From the NCBI GenBank assembly GCA_036501425.1, contig DASYAI010000033.1, positions 1 through 34,517 on the forward strand: 34,517 nucleotides of DNA, written 5' to 3'. The DNA comes from DATKRB01 sp036501425 (lineage in GTDB: Bacteria > Actinomycetota > Acidimicrobiia > Acidimicrobiales > RAAP-2). Positions 1-8,039 of the stretch are shown here, one piece after another (the first letter of the stretch is position 1; each line of letters begins with the position of its first letter). A program made the translations under genes and the position numbers. The notes under the pieces were generated by a model. That model had not been told where the DNA came from. It saw nothing but the letters and a program-made list of their open reading frames with translations, and did not search any database.

Positions 1-1
1 A

Positions 2-148
2 CGGGAAGTTGTCGTCCTTCGTCATGTGGGCGATCTGCGTGAAGGCGATATTGCCGAGGTTCTCGGAATCTCCCGCAGCACGGTGTCGAGCAGCTTGGCC
101 GACGCCCATCACCGCCTTGGTCATCTCCTCGACGACGATGACGACTGA
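2..148 (+). CDS. RNA polymerase sigma factor, ECF-like, C-terminal fragment (region 4)
   Basis: The window opens inside a gene; only about the last 48 codons are present, ending at TGA 146-148. The visible protein contains the helix-turn-helix of sigma region 4, with the stretch DIAEVLGISRSTVSSSLADA followed by a short acidic tail of five Asp residues. This part of sigma-70 family proteins binds the -35 element. The 'EGDIAEVLGISRSTV' pattern is typical of ECF (SigE-type) factors, although the missing regions 2 and 3 prevent subgroup assignment. The next gene starts only 12 bases after the stop, so the two are almost certainly co-transcribed, and that neighbour might act with or on this sigma factor. 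Confidence is high for the domain and low for the exact family. Confidence 0.8.
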   Translation, partial: REVVVLRHVGDLREGDIAEVLGISRSTVSSSLADAHHRLGHLLDDDDD

Positions 149-160
149 GAAAGGTCACTG

Positions 161-1065
161 ATGTCCGAACTGAACCGCATGGCCCGACAGGCGCTTCTCG
201 ATCGTCCCCTCACCGAGGCGCCCGCCATCGAGGAACTGCGTGGGCGGAACCGCCGACGTCACCGTCGCCGCAGAACCGCGTGGGCCGGAGCCGCAGCAGC
301 ACTCGCGGTAGTGGTCGCGGTGCTGGTCACGCTGCTGCCGCCCGCCGGACCGCAGGCGGGACGGGCGGCCCGTCAAAACCTGGCCTCGTTCATTCAGGGG
401 GCATCGCAGTCCCGAATTCCGTCCTCGAGGAAGTGGGCCTGCCGACCGGCGTCACGCCGCCGAATGCGCTCAGTGGTCAACCACCTCTCACCGAGAAGGG
501 GAAGCCGGCCGTGGTGTACATCGGCGGTGAGTTCTGTCCCTACTGTGCCGTTCAACGCTGGGCGCTCGTCGTTGCCCTCTCTCGCTTCGGTACCTTCACG
601 AACCTAGGCAAGACCATCTCTTCCTCCTCGACGGACGTCTTTCCGGGCCTGGAGAGCTGGTCCTTCCACGGATCGAGCTATTCGAGCCCCTACGTCACCT
701 TCGACGCCGCTGAGATCTACTCCTCCACCTCCGTGACCACGTCCACGCCGAACGGATCTTCGAGCTTCTATGCCCCCCTCGACAAGCTGACCCCATTGGA
801 AAGCCAGGTGTTCCACCGGTACGACCCCGACCACGGGTTGGCCTTCGTCGACATCGGCAACCAGGCGACCTGGGTGGGCGCGGCCTACAGCCCGTCAATC
901 TTGGAGGGTCTGAGCCTCGACGAGATCGCCGCGAACCTGAGCCATCCGTCCAGCCCGGTCGCACAGGCCATCGACGGGACTGCCAACTACATGATCGCGA
1001 GCATCTGCCACCAGATCGCACGGCGAGGCGTCGCACTGTGCTCCAATGTCCATGGAAGTCGGTGA
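161..1065 (+). pseudogene. membrane-anchored DUF929/thioredoxin-like protein (CPYC), interrupted by a -1 frameshift
   Basis: Translation from ATG 161 gives a charged N-terminus with an Arg-rich stretch (residues about 29-38) and one transmembrane helix (about 41-61), i.e. a type II membrane anchor. The frame is then lost at about residue 80. The continuation lies in the next frame and reads through to the stop at 1063-1065. It carries VVYIGGEFCPYCAVQRW, the CxxC motif and fold start of DUF929 proteins, which are thioredoxin-like. The two frames join cleanly at a run of five Gs (397-401): reading one G twice gives FIQGGIAVPNSVLEEVG, so one G appears to be missing. The restored protein would be about 301 residues, with the thiol domain outside the membrane. 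It follows the sigma gene by 12 bases. The break could be a real mutation, a homopolymer sequencing error or, less likely, programmed slippage. Confidence 0.72.
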
Positions 1066-1108
1066 CACACGGCTGCCCACTGCTTTCAGCCGGCTTGTCC
1101 TTGACTCC

Positions 1109-1129
1109 GCTGCCCCCGGAGCAGGCAGC
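1109..1129 (+). terminator. weak hairpin after the DUF929 gene
   Basis: GCTGCC (1109-1114) and GGCAGC (1124-1129) can pair around a 9-base loop, 44 bases after the DUF929 stop codon and before the phosphatase gene. No U-tract follows. It could be a weak terminator or chance in GC-rich DNA. Confidence 0.25.
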
Positions 1130-1155
1130 AGTGAGAAGGCCTAACGTCCAGCGGC

Positions 1156-1707
1156 ATGTCCTCTGGCGCGCCCCGGTTCGAGACCCGAACGGTGGTCGCC
1201 TGCACGCAGTGCGCCACGCACTGGTACGCCGGCCTCGAGGCATCCCAGTGTGCCCACGACGACCACGACCACGTCACGTACGACGTGCACGTCCATCGTG
1301 AGCTGGTCGATCTGCCGGGCGGCGGCGTCACCGCGTGCTCCTTCGACGTTGCGGACCCCTACGCCCGGCCCCGGCAGCCCGGCTACGGGCTCTACCTCGA
1401 CCCCCGGTGGCAGCCGCCGTGGCCCCACGACCACCTCGACTGGCCCGACTTCGGGATGCCTGAGGATCCGGCCCCGGTCGTCGCGGCCCTCGGGTCGCTG
1501 CTCGAGCGCGCCCGGCGGGGCGAGTGCCCCGAGGTCGGATGCCTCGGTGGCCACGGCCGCACCGGCACGGCCCTGGCCTGCCTGGCTGTCCTGAGCGGGG
1601 TGCCCCCCGACGAGGCGGTCGGGTGGATCCGCGCCCGCTACTGCCCGAGCGCGGTGGAAACGGCCGACCAGGAGGCGTTCGTGCTTCGGTTCCCCGGCCG
1701 GTGGTGA
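1156..1707 (+). CDS. protein tyrosine phosphatase (PTP/DSP fold) with Cys/His-rich N-terminus
   Basis: This 183-residue protein carries both signatures of a cysteine phosphatase. The WPD loop is WPDFGMP, with general acid Asp98. The P-loop is CLGGHGRTG, with nucleophile Cys129 and Arg135 (C-x5-R). The spacing of about 30 residues is right for compact protein tyrosine or dual-specificity phosphatases. The first 50 residues are rich in Cys and His (CTQC, a third Cys at 32, DDHDH, HVH) and look like a small metal-binding module, which is inference. A TAACGT box at 1142-1147 lies 8 bases before the ATG and there is no convincing Shine-Dalgarno, so the mRNA may be nearly leaderless. It is convergent with the TraR-like gene. 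The substrate is unknown; phosphoprotein or phosphoinositide are both possible. Confidence 0.85.
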   Translation: MSSGAPRFETRTVVACTQCATHWYAGLEASQCAHDDHDHVTYDVHVHRELVDLPGGGVTACSFDVADPYARPRQPGYGLYLDPRWQPPWPHDHLDWPDFGMPEDPAPVVAALGSLLERARRGECPEVGCLGGHGRTGTALACLAVLSGVPPDEAVGWIRARYCPSAVETADQEAFVLRFPGRW

Positions 1708-1760
1708 GGCCGGCGGTCAGTACTGCGGCCGCCCCTCAGCGTCCCCGGTAGCCCGCCGGG

Positions 1761-2027
1761 TCAGGCGTGCGCCTGGCAGGTGCGTACGGTCGGAAGGGCG
1801 CTGAGCCGTTCCTCGCCGATCTCGGCGGCGCAGCGCTCACAGCGCGCATAGGACCCGGCGGCGAGCCGCTTCAGGGCGGCGTCCACCCCGTCGAGCACGG
1901 ACTCCGCCGAATCGAGCAGCTCGCGGTAGTCCTGGCTCTGGCTCACCGAGCCCGGTGTCGGCCCGAGGTGCCCGGCGAGCTCCGGCAGGCGGGGCTGGAT
2001 CGGGCGCTCGTCGCTTTCGTCCACCAC
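1761..2027 (-). CDS. TraR/DksA-family C4-type zinc finger protein
   Basis: This small protein of 88 residues has the C-terminal zinc-finger pattern CERC-x17-CQAH that marks TraR/DksA proteins, preceded by a helical stretch (about residues 30-58, VSQSQDYRELLDSAESVLDG) that would form the coiled-coil arm. Family members bind the RNA polymerase secondary channel and modulate initiation, often with ppGpp. The last ligand is His rather than Cys. Two GTG codons in a row (2027 and 2024) are possible starts. TACGCT at 2037-2032 upstream suggests a leaderless or near-leaderless transcript and fits the second GTG at least as well. The gene stands alone between the convergent phosphatase gene and the aldehyde dehydrogenase. 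Confidence 0.8.
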   Translation of the reverse strand: MVDESDERPIQPRLPELAGHLGPTPGSVSQSQDYRELLDSAESVLDGVDAALKRLAAGSYARCERCAAEIGEERLSALPTVRTCQAHA

Positions 2028-2181
2028 CCCGAGCGTACCGGCCCTGGGCCGACCCGGCGAGCGCCTTCGACGCCTCGGATGGTCCCGAGGTCCGAACCGA
2101 GCAACGGTCCCTCGTTTCCGGGCATCTCCAGATGAGTCGACGCCCCCTCGCCGGACCGCCGAGAACGTCTCGAGCGGGCCG

Positions 2182-3651
2182 TCAGCCCGCGATGCCGATG
2201 CCCTTTACCCTGAGAAACTCCTCGATCCCGTGACGGCCGCCCTCCTTGCCCAGCCCGCTCAGACCGACACCACCGAACGGCCGGTTCACGAACAGATTGG
2301 ATGCGCCGTTGATCATGACCTCCCCGGTGACCAGTTCATCTGCGACTCGAAGCGCTCGTCTCAGATCGGCGGTCTGCACGTACCCGGACAGACCGTACTC
2401 GGTGGAATTGGCAATCCGGACCGCGTCCTCTTCGGTCTCGAACGGCGTGACCGCGAGCACGGGCCCGAACACCTCGTTCTGGGCCAGCTCGGACTGCGGA
2501 TCGACGTCGGCGAACACGGTCGGCTCGATGTAGAAGCCGTCCGCGAGGTCGCCTCCGATGCGCTTCCCGCCCGCCACGAGACGAGCGCCGTCAGCCTCGG
2601 CCCGACCGATCATGGCGAGGATGCGATGGAGGGCCGCCTCGTTCACGACCGGACCGGCGACGACACCCGGCGTGAAAGGGTCACCGACCACGAAGGAGCG
2701 TGCAACCGCGGCGACGCGCTCGACCACCTCGTCGTAGACCGTGCTCTGGACGAGCATGCGGCTTGGAAACGCGCAGCCCTGTCCCGACATCACACCGCAG
2801 GCCATCATCGTGCCGCGGGCGCACGCGGCGTCCAGATCGGCGTCATCGAAGACGATGTTGGCCGACTTGCCCCCGAGCTCGAGGACCACCGGTTTCATCG
2901 ACTCGGCGCACGCGTGAAGTATCCGTCGGGCCGTGGCCGGGCCTCCGGTGAAGGTCACCTTCTTGACCAGCGGATGGCCCACGAGGGCCTCCCCCGCCTC
3001 GGGTGCTCCGGGCAGGATGTTGATCACGCCCGGTGGGAACCCTGCCTCGGCCACGATGTCCGCAAACAGCTCACCGGTGAACGGCGTGACCTCCGACGGC
3101 TTGACGACGACGGTATTGCCCGCCGCGACGGCCGCGGGGACCTTCATGGCGAGCGAGATCAGCGGGCCGTTCCAGGTGATGATGATCCCGATCACCCCGT
3201 AGGGCTGCCCCACCGTGTAGCTGAATCCACCGCTGTCGGCGATGGAGCCGACGACGTCGCTCGAGAGCTTGTCCGCCCATCCGGCGTAGTAGCGAGTCCA
3301 TTCGGCCGAAATGCCCGACATCCCACCTTCGGCATTGGGCATCCCGTTGTCGAGGGTACCGAGCCGCGCGAACTCAGTTGCCCGATCCTCGATCAAGTCG
3401 GCGAGCCGCAGCAGCAACTGCCGTCGCTTGGCGGGAGCGGTCCGGCGCCACTCCTCGAACGCATCGTGTGCCACCCGGACCGCCCGCTCGACCTCGGTCG
3501 CGCCGGCCAGCGGGATCGTCGCGTCGACCTTGCCGTCGCATGGGTTCACGTGCCCGTGCGTCCCTCCAGAGCCGCTCGAGAGGGACTCGCCACCGATGCG
3601 CAGGTGCACGGACGGCGGTTGTCGATCGACATGGCTGGTGCTGGTATCCAT
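2182..3651 (-). CDS. NAD(P)+-dependent aldehyde dehydrogenase
   Basis: This 489-residue protein is a full-length member of the ALDH superfamily, oxidising an aldehyde to the carboxylic acid. The catalytic residues are visible: Asn161 in TWNGP, Lys184 in VVKPSE, general base Glu258 in LELGGKS and nucleophile Cys293 in GQGCAFPSR. A late EVFGPVLAV motif closes the catalytic domain. The start is ATG 3651, chosen because GAGGAGG lies about 6 bases upstream and the family N-terminus begins there. The reading frame is open further upstream, but that part overlaps the neighbouring amidohydrolase and has no family similarity. It reads in the same direction as the amidohydrolase, 217 bases upstream, in a catabolic set. 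The substrate cannot be named from sequence. The FTGG motif replaces the usual FTGS. Confidence 0.93.
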   Translation of the reverse strand: MDTSTSHVDRQPPSVHLRIGGESLSSGSGGTHGHVNPCDGKVDATIPLAGATEVERAVRVAHDAFEEWRRTAPAKRRQLLLRLADLIEDRATEFARLGTLDNGMPNAEGGMSGISAEWTRYYAGWADKLSSDVVGSIADSGGFSYTVGQPYGVIGIIITWNGPLISLAMKVPAAVAAGNTVVVKPSEVTPFTGELFADIVAEAGFPPGVINILPGAPEAGEALVGHPLVKKVTFTGGPATARRILHACAESMKPVVLELGGKSANIVFDDADLDAACARGTMMACGVMSGQGCAFPSRMLVQSTVYDEVVERVAAVARSFVVGDPFTPGVVAGPVVNEAALHRILAMIGRAEADGARLVAGGKRIGGDLADGFYIEPTVFADVDPQSELAQNEVFGPVLAVTPFETEEDAVRIANSTEYGLSGYVQTADLRRALRVADELVTGEVMINGASNLFVNRPFGGVGLSGLGKEGGRHGIEEFLRVKGIGIAG

Positions 3652-3868
3652 GGGCCCCTCCTCAGGCGCACGCGCAGACCGAACGCCCGCACGATCCTCG
3701 CAACTTGTCATCCCCTCGACCCACAACTCACCCCCGGTCGCGGGCCCGGTCATCGCGAGAAACGGACCCGAGCCCCGTGGCCCGAGGTACGTGACGGCTA
3801 TCCGGGAAGAGCGGGACCGCGTCGGCACGTCTCTCCATCTTGGTCGTGGCTCGTTGCCAGAGGGCCGC
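3652..3868. other. intergenic region upstream of the aldehyde dehydrogenase
   Basis: No gene is seen in these 217 bases. They hold the ALDH ribosome binding site next to 3651. On the minus strand, GACAAGTTGCG (3699-3709) resembles the shared motif found upstream of the amidohydrolases but has one extra base, so it is at best a degenerate copy. Confidence 0.3.
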
Positions 3869-4987
3869 CTACTCCGTGCCCTCGAGCGGCGGCCGACCAA
3901 CGTGGGGGAACAGCTCCAAGAACGCACCCTGGGTGATCCGGTAGCGCACCTCGGGTGTCTGGTCATCGAAGAGCTCGTGCAGCGTCTTCTGAGTGTGACC
4001 GAAGGTTCCCTCGATATGCGGATAGTCGCTCCCCCAGCACACGTTGGGGTAGCCCATGGCGCTGACGGTCAGAACCGCGGTCGGGTCGTGCTGGAACGAC
4101 GCATACACCTGAGAGCGCAAGATCTCCGAGGGCATTCTCGTCAGACGATCACGAACGAACTCGCTGTGCTGCCGGAACGCCTCGTCCAGCCGGTCGCCGA
4201 TGAATGGCAACCACGATGCGCCCGCCTCGGAGATCAAGAGCTTGAGCGTCGGTCGCTTGTCGAGGATCCCCGACGCCACCATCGATGCGGCCATGTCCAT
4301 TCCTCCGTAGCATGCGTATAGGTAGTTCATGGTGCCTGCACCCGGACCGTGGTGATGAATCGGGTCTTCGCCCACCGGGGGTCCCGTATGAACCGCAAGG
4401 ACCATGTTCGTCGCCTCCGCGACGTCCCAGAGCGGGTCCCAGTACGGGCGGTTGAAGTCGGGCACACCCTTGGGCGAGCCCGGTGGCAGGCCCAGTGCCT
4501 TCAGACCGAGCGCAGCAGCACGCTCCACCTCGGCGACCGCGTCATCGATGTCGAGTGACGAGATCTGCGCTGGCATCACGTGACGAATGCTTCGATGCTG
4601 CACCTCGGCTGACCAGTCGTTCACCACCTTCAGCGCCTCCCGGATCAGCGCCGGATCGGTGATCATCGAATTCCAGAAGCCCACCGACGCATAGATCACC
4701 TCGCCCCAGATGCCCTCGTCATCGAGATCCTTGCGTCGGATCGTGAAGTCGGCGGCGCCCGGAGCCTGCAACGCCTCGGACAGCGTCCGGCCCTTGGCGC
4801 CCTTGACGACGCCGATCCTGGGCATCGGACGCTCGAAGGACTTGCCGTCGACGTAGACCGTCTCGAACGTGCCGTCCTCGGACTTCACGGACCGAGGCAT
4901 GCGCTCGCGCAGGGCTGGCGGGAGGGCATCGAAGAGGTCCGGCGGCTCGTTGTAGTGCGAATCGCCCGAGTTGCTCCAGATCTTCAT
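3869..4987 (-). CDS. amidohydrolase_2 family metal-dependent hydrolase/decarboxylase
   Basis: This 372-residue protein belongs to the amidohydrolase_2 (ACMSD-like TIM-barrel) family. Key parts are the N-terminal SGDSHYNEPPDLF segment with the first metal-site His, LAVHTGPP with a central His, SEAGASWLPF, and the C-terminal metal Asp in CWGSDYPHIEG. Family members hydrolyse or decarboxylate acids on a catalytic metal ion. It is a close paralogue of the gene at 16121-17287; both end with the same GTFGH-QKTLHELFDD block, and this copy lacks the acidic insert. ATG 4987 is preceded by a run of seven Gs (4998-4992), a leader type seen at other catabolic genes here. A 16-bp motif shared with the paralogue lies 83 bases upstream. 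Substrate unknown. Confidence 0.88.
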   Translation of the reverse strand: MKIWSNSGDSHYNEPPDLFDALPPALRERMPRSVKSEDGTFETVYVDGKSFERPMPRIGVVKGAKGRTLSEALQAPGAADFTIRRKDLDDEGIWGEVIYASVGFWNSMITDPALIREALKVVNDWSAEVQHRSIRHVMPAQISSLDIDDAVAEVERAAALGLKALGLPPGSPKGVPDFNRPYWDPLWDVAEATNMVLAVHTGPPVGEDPIHHHGPGAGTMNYLYACYGGMDMAASMVASGILDKRPTLKLLISEAGASWLPFIGDRLDEAFRQHSEFVRDRLTRMPSEILRSQVYASFQHDPTAVLTVSAMGYPNVCWGSDYPHIEGTFGHTQKTLHELFDDQTPEVRYRITQGAFLELFPHVGRPPLEGTE

Positions 4988-5069
4988 AGTGCCCCCCCAG
5001 GTTCACCGTCGATCCACCTGTCGGTTCAAATTGCACCCAGACTAGCTCGGCTCCGGCCCACATTGAAAG

Positions 5070-5085
5070 CGTCAATTGCATTATC
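5070..5085 (-). promoter_or_regulatory. shared 16-bp motif, copy 1 (candidate operator)
   Basis: On the minus strand this reads GATAATGCAATTGACG, matching the consensus GWWAAYGCWATTGWCG shared with 16046-16061 and 21734-21749. It is AT-rich against a GC-rich background and lies 83 bases upstream of the amidohydrolase start at 4987. It also contains TTGACG, a -35-like hexamer, although no -10 box sits at normal distance. A regulator binding site is the preferred reading. Confidence 0.5.
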
Positions 5086-5231
5086 GTGTTCACCACTCTC
5101 AGCGGAGTGCCCATATACCCGGCCAGCAGGGCCGCCCCGCCCCGCCCGACCGAGCTCCGGTCGATGCCGGGCGCCAGGACGGCCGCTCGTTGCGGTCCTG
5201 GGATTGCGATCCTGGGACCGCCGGGCAAACA

Positions 5232-6426
5232 TCAGCCTCCAGGTATTCCACCCTCGCGCAGGTCGGCGATCGCTCCGTCGGCGTAACCCAATTCCCGGAG
5301 CACGCGGTCGGTGTCCCGCCCAAGCAGCGGAGCACCTCTGGACACGCCCGGCGTTGGAAGAGCGCCACCAGCGGCTTCATCCGCACGTACTCGCCGATCA
5401 CCGGGTGCTCAAGCGAGACCAGCAGGTCCAGCTGACGGGCGAGCGCCTCATCGACTTCCATGATGCACGCCTCGGGAAGCCCGTCCGCGACTGCGACACA
5501 CGCCACGTCGAGCCTGCGAGGGTCGATTCCCACATCTCCGCTGTGCGGCTACGGAGCCGCTCGGAAAGGACCGCCGGCAGCTCCCCGGCGCGGGCTACTC
5601 GCGACTCTTCGGTCGCGAACCGCCTGTACCCTCGATCCCGACGGCCCCTGCAAGCGCTGCCCAGTCCCGGTCACAGGGCGCGGCAAGGAAGGTCCAACCG
5701 TCCGACGCCTCGTAGAGCCTGTCGAGCGGGCCGAAACCTTGCAGACCAAGGTCTAAGGTGGGCGCCGCTCTTCGTCCTTCGTATTCGATCGTGTCGTCGG
5801 ACAGCACATGCGTCATCGTGCTCAGCATTGTCGTGAGCATCGCCTGACCGGGGGCGACTCTTCGCTTGGACCGCAAGCCGAGCAGCATTCCAATGGCAAC
5901 CAGCACCGATGAGCTCGCATCGGGATTGTTGCCGCTCATCGCCGCCCCTCCCATGCGGAGGGAGAGATCCTTCACCTCGTCGAGCGTGAGGTCGTCACGT
6001 TGGACCAATGTGTCCCCCGAATTGCAGCCGGGCTGCCCTGCACCTGCCCCGATCGTCGGAGCGTACGCGGGGCGCCGCCCATAGGGGCCATCGACGCCGA
6101 ACCCGGGCGCGTTCAGGTAGACCAGGTCAGGGTTTATGGCCAGGAGCGACTCCTCGTCGTAACCGAGCCGCTCCGCGACCCCGGCCCGGAACGATCGCAG
6201 CACGGCGTCGGCCCGGCGGGCGAGCTCGCGGACGATCTCGCGCCCCTCGGGCGCATGAAGATCGATCGCTACGCTCTCTTTTCCTGACAATACCTTGACT
6301 CCGCCGACCTCCGGGAAGGGCATGATCGTACGCATGGGATCGCCGTCGAGCTGCTCGACCTTGGTCACTCGGGCGCCGAGATCGGCACGAATGGTCGCCC
6401 CGAACGGCCCGGCGTAGAACGTGCCC
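5232..6426 (-). pseudogene. CaiB/BaiF CoA-transferase remnant: 5' truncated, three frameshifts
   Basis: Translation on the minus strand recovers most of a class III CoA-transferase domain. It runs from GTFYAGPFGATIRADLGA (about 6425) through GKESVAIDL, DLVYLNAPGFG and RPAYAPTIG to GWTFLAAPCDRDW, where the frame breaks. It continues in a second frame (RFATEESRVARAGELP), a third (LDVACVAVADGLPEA) and finally returns to the first (GAPLLGRDTDRVLRELGY), with stop TGA 5234-5232. The breaks at about 5622, 5512 and 5350 are each repaired by adding one C. The segment upstream of GTFYAGPFG, normally about 15-20 residues with LxGVxVLDL, cannot be found in any frame, and the divergent aminotransferase starts about 90 bases away. 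It resembles the second half of the duplicated proteins at 19119 and 21931. Loss of the 5' end plus three indels makes it a decayed gene. Confidence 0.85.
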
Positions 6427-6504
6427 GGCCAGACCCCGCAGGTGGATCTGGCGCTCGGCGCTCAGGCCGCTGAAACGCGCACACCGGGCCGGCGGAAGGC
6501 GTCC

Positions 6505-6510
6505 TATATT
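6505..6510 (+). promoter_or_regulatory. -10 box TATATT of a leaderless gene
   Basis: TATATT lies exactly 6 bases before ATG 6517, which puts the expected transcription start on the A of the start codon. No Shine-Dalgarno is present at normal distance (GGAAGG is more than 15 bases away). No clear -35 is seen. Confidence 0.6.
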
Positions 6511-6516
6511 GACCCG

Positions 6517-7980
6517 ATGACGGCGGCCTCCGGATCGGCGCAGCCCACAGCCGGATCGGCCCAGCCCACGGCCGGAGCCATACAAGCGGCGACGGCACCC
6601 CTGGCCGAGCTGGTCGGGGCCGCGCTCGGGGTGACCTGCGCCGACGGCATCGAGCGGCCCTATCGCGACCTCGACTGCGCAGCCTCGACACCGGCGATGC
6701 GCTCGGTGACCGACGCGGTGCGCGACTTCCTGCCCCTCTACTCGAGCGTCCACCGCGGCGCGGGCTACAAATCGCGGCGCTCCACTGCCGCCTACGAGGA
6801 CGCGCGCGCTGCCGTCCTGGCCTTCGCCGGTCGAGCCGGCGGCCCGGCGCCAGACGACGACATCGCCATCATCTGCCGCAACACCACCGAGGCGCTCAAC
6901 CACCTGGCCTACCGCCTGCGGCTCGGCCCCGACGACGTCGTCCTGACCTCGGTCGTGGAGCACCACGCCAACCTCCTGCCCTGGACCCGAGCCGCCCAGG
7001 TGCGCTGGATCGAATGCGATGACCGGGGCACCTTCGACCTGACGGACGTGGTGGCCGCCATGGACCGCGGACCCGCACCGGCCGTCGTGAGCCTGACCGG
7101 GGCGTCCAACGTGACCGGTTGGCTGCCCCCGGTCGAGGAGATCTGCCTGGCCGCCCACGAGCGGGGCATCCCGGTCGTGCTGGACGCCGCCCAGCTGGCC
7201 CCCCACCGCCCCCTACCCGACGGACCCGACTTCGTCGCCTTCAGCGGCCACAAGCTCTACGCGCCCTTCGGCGCCGGGGCGCTGATCGGGCCCCGGGCGT
7301 CGTTCGAGTCCGGCGACCCGTTCCTGGCCGGGGGCGGCGCGGTCGACCTCGTCGACCTCGACGAGGTCCTGTGGACCGCGCCTCCCGAACGAGAGGAGGC
7401 CGGATCCCCCAACGTGGTGGGCGCCATCGCCCTGGCGGCGTCGCTGCGCGAGCTCGGTCGCATCGGGTGGGCGGCGATCGAGGCGCACGAGCGCGCCCTT
7501 TCCCGACGGCTACGAGCCGGGCTGGCCTCGATCGAGGGCGTGACCCTCCTCGGGCCGCCTGTCGGCGTCGAGACGTTGGCCGTCGGGACCTTCACCGTGC
7601 ATGGCATGCACCACGCGCTGGTCGCCGCCCGGCTGGGCGTCGAGTTCGCCATCGGCGTTCGGCACGGCTGCTTCTGTGCCCATCCCTACCTGTTGCGCTT
7701 GCTCGGCGTGGGGCCCGACGAGCAGACCGCCGCCCGCGAGGCGGTCATCGGCCACGACCGGCGATCGATCCCCGGCGCCGTGCGGGCCAGCTGCGGGCTC
7801 GGGACCACCACCGACGACGTCGAGGCGCTGCTCGAGGCGGTGGCCGAGCTGGCGGCGGGCGCTCCGCCACCGATCGAGTACCACCAGGACCCGACGACCG
7901 GCGACTTCGAGCCGGTGCGCCCGGTCACCGGGTGGCCCGGTTCGGGCGACGGGCCGGGATCGCCCTGCGCCATCGGGTGA
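6517..7980 (+). CDS. class V aminotransferase, SufS/cysteine desulfurase-like
   Basis: This 487-residue PLP enzyme has the class V fold order: His149/150 in EHHANLLPW (cofactor stacking), Asp223 in VVLDAAQLAPH, Schiff-base Lys246 in FSGHKLYAPFGAG and the C-terminal RHGCFCAHP. Cys387 aligns with the persulfide cysteine of SufS/CsdA (RxGxxC), and Cys385 is an extra one. Cysteine desulfurase or a related sulfur-transferring enzyme is likely, but no suf or isc genes are nearby, so it may act in a dedicated pathway. The first 30 residues and the Pro/Asp-rich last 35 extend beyond the core. A 21-base tandem duplication encodes GSAQPTA twice near the N-terminus. The start at 6517 is supported by the TATATT box 6 bases upstream. 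It is divergent from the CoA-transferase pseudogene. Confidence 0.85.
   Translation: MTAASGSAQPTAGSAQPTAGAIQAATAPLAELVGAALGVTCADGIERPYRDLDCAASTPAMRSVTDAVRDFLPLYSSVHRGAGYKSRRSTAAYEDARAAVLAFAGRAGGPAPDDDIAIICRNTTEALNHLAYRLRLGPDDVVLTSVVEHHANLLPWTRAAQVRWIECDDRGTFDLTDVVAAMDRGPAPAVVSLTGASNVTGWLPPVEEICLAAHERGIPVVLDAAQLAPHRPLPDGPDFVAFSGHKLYAPFGAGALIGPRASFESGDPFLAGGGAVDLVDLDEVLWTAPPEREEAGSPNVVGAIALAASLRELGRIGWAAIEAHERALSRRLRAGLASIEGVTLLGPPVGVETLAVGTFTVHGMHHALVAARLGVEFAIGVRHGCFCAHPYLLRLLGVGPDEQTAAREAVIGHDRRSIPGAVRASCGLGTTTDDVEALLEAVAELAAGAPPPIEYHQDPTTGDFEPVRPVTGWPGSGDGPGSPCAIG
6530..6571 (+). repeat. two tandem 21-bp repeats inside the aminotransferase gene
   Basis: Two adjacent 21-base units (6530-6550, 6551-6571) differ at two positions and encode a repeated GSAQPTA heptapeptide in the disordered N-terminal extension. 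The repeat keeps the frame. It is likely a recent slippage duplication. Confidence 0.85.
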
Positions 7981-8039
7981 GCTCGGCCGGCGGCGGTCCC
8001 AGACGTGCCGCCGGCGCGTCGAGCGGGCCGGTGCGGGGC

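Noticed and set aside
2230..3936. Long plus-strand open frame opposite the aldehyde dehydrogenase
   Set aside because: Antisense frame open only because of GC-rich third positions; Arg/Asp/His-rich with no recognisable domain, while the minus strand encodes a perfect ALDH.
3652..3966. N-terminal extension of the aldehyde dehydrogenase frame to 3966
   Set aside because: It overlaps the amidohydrolase end, has no family similarity, and a strong GAGGAGG ribosome binding site marks ATG 3651.
5026..5080. Direct repeat of AATTGCA upstream of the first amidohydrolase
   Set aside because: Only about 9 bases are shared; the second copy is already part of the better supported 16-bp motif.
5232..6426. 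Programmed frameshifting in the CaiB remnant
   Set aside because: Three separate shifts plus loss of the 5' end fit decay, not recoding.
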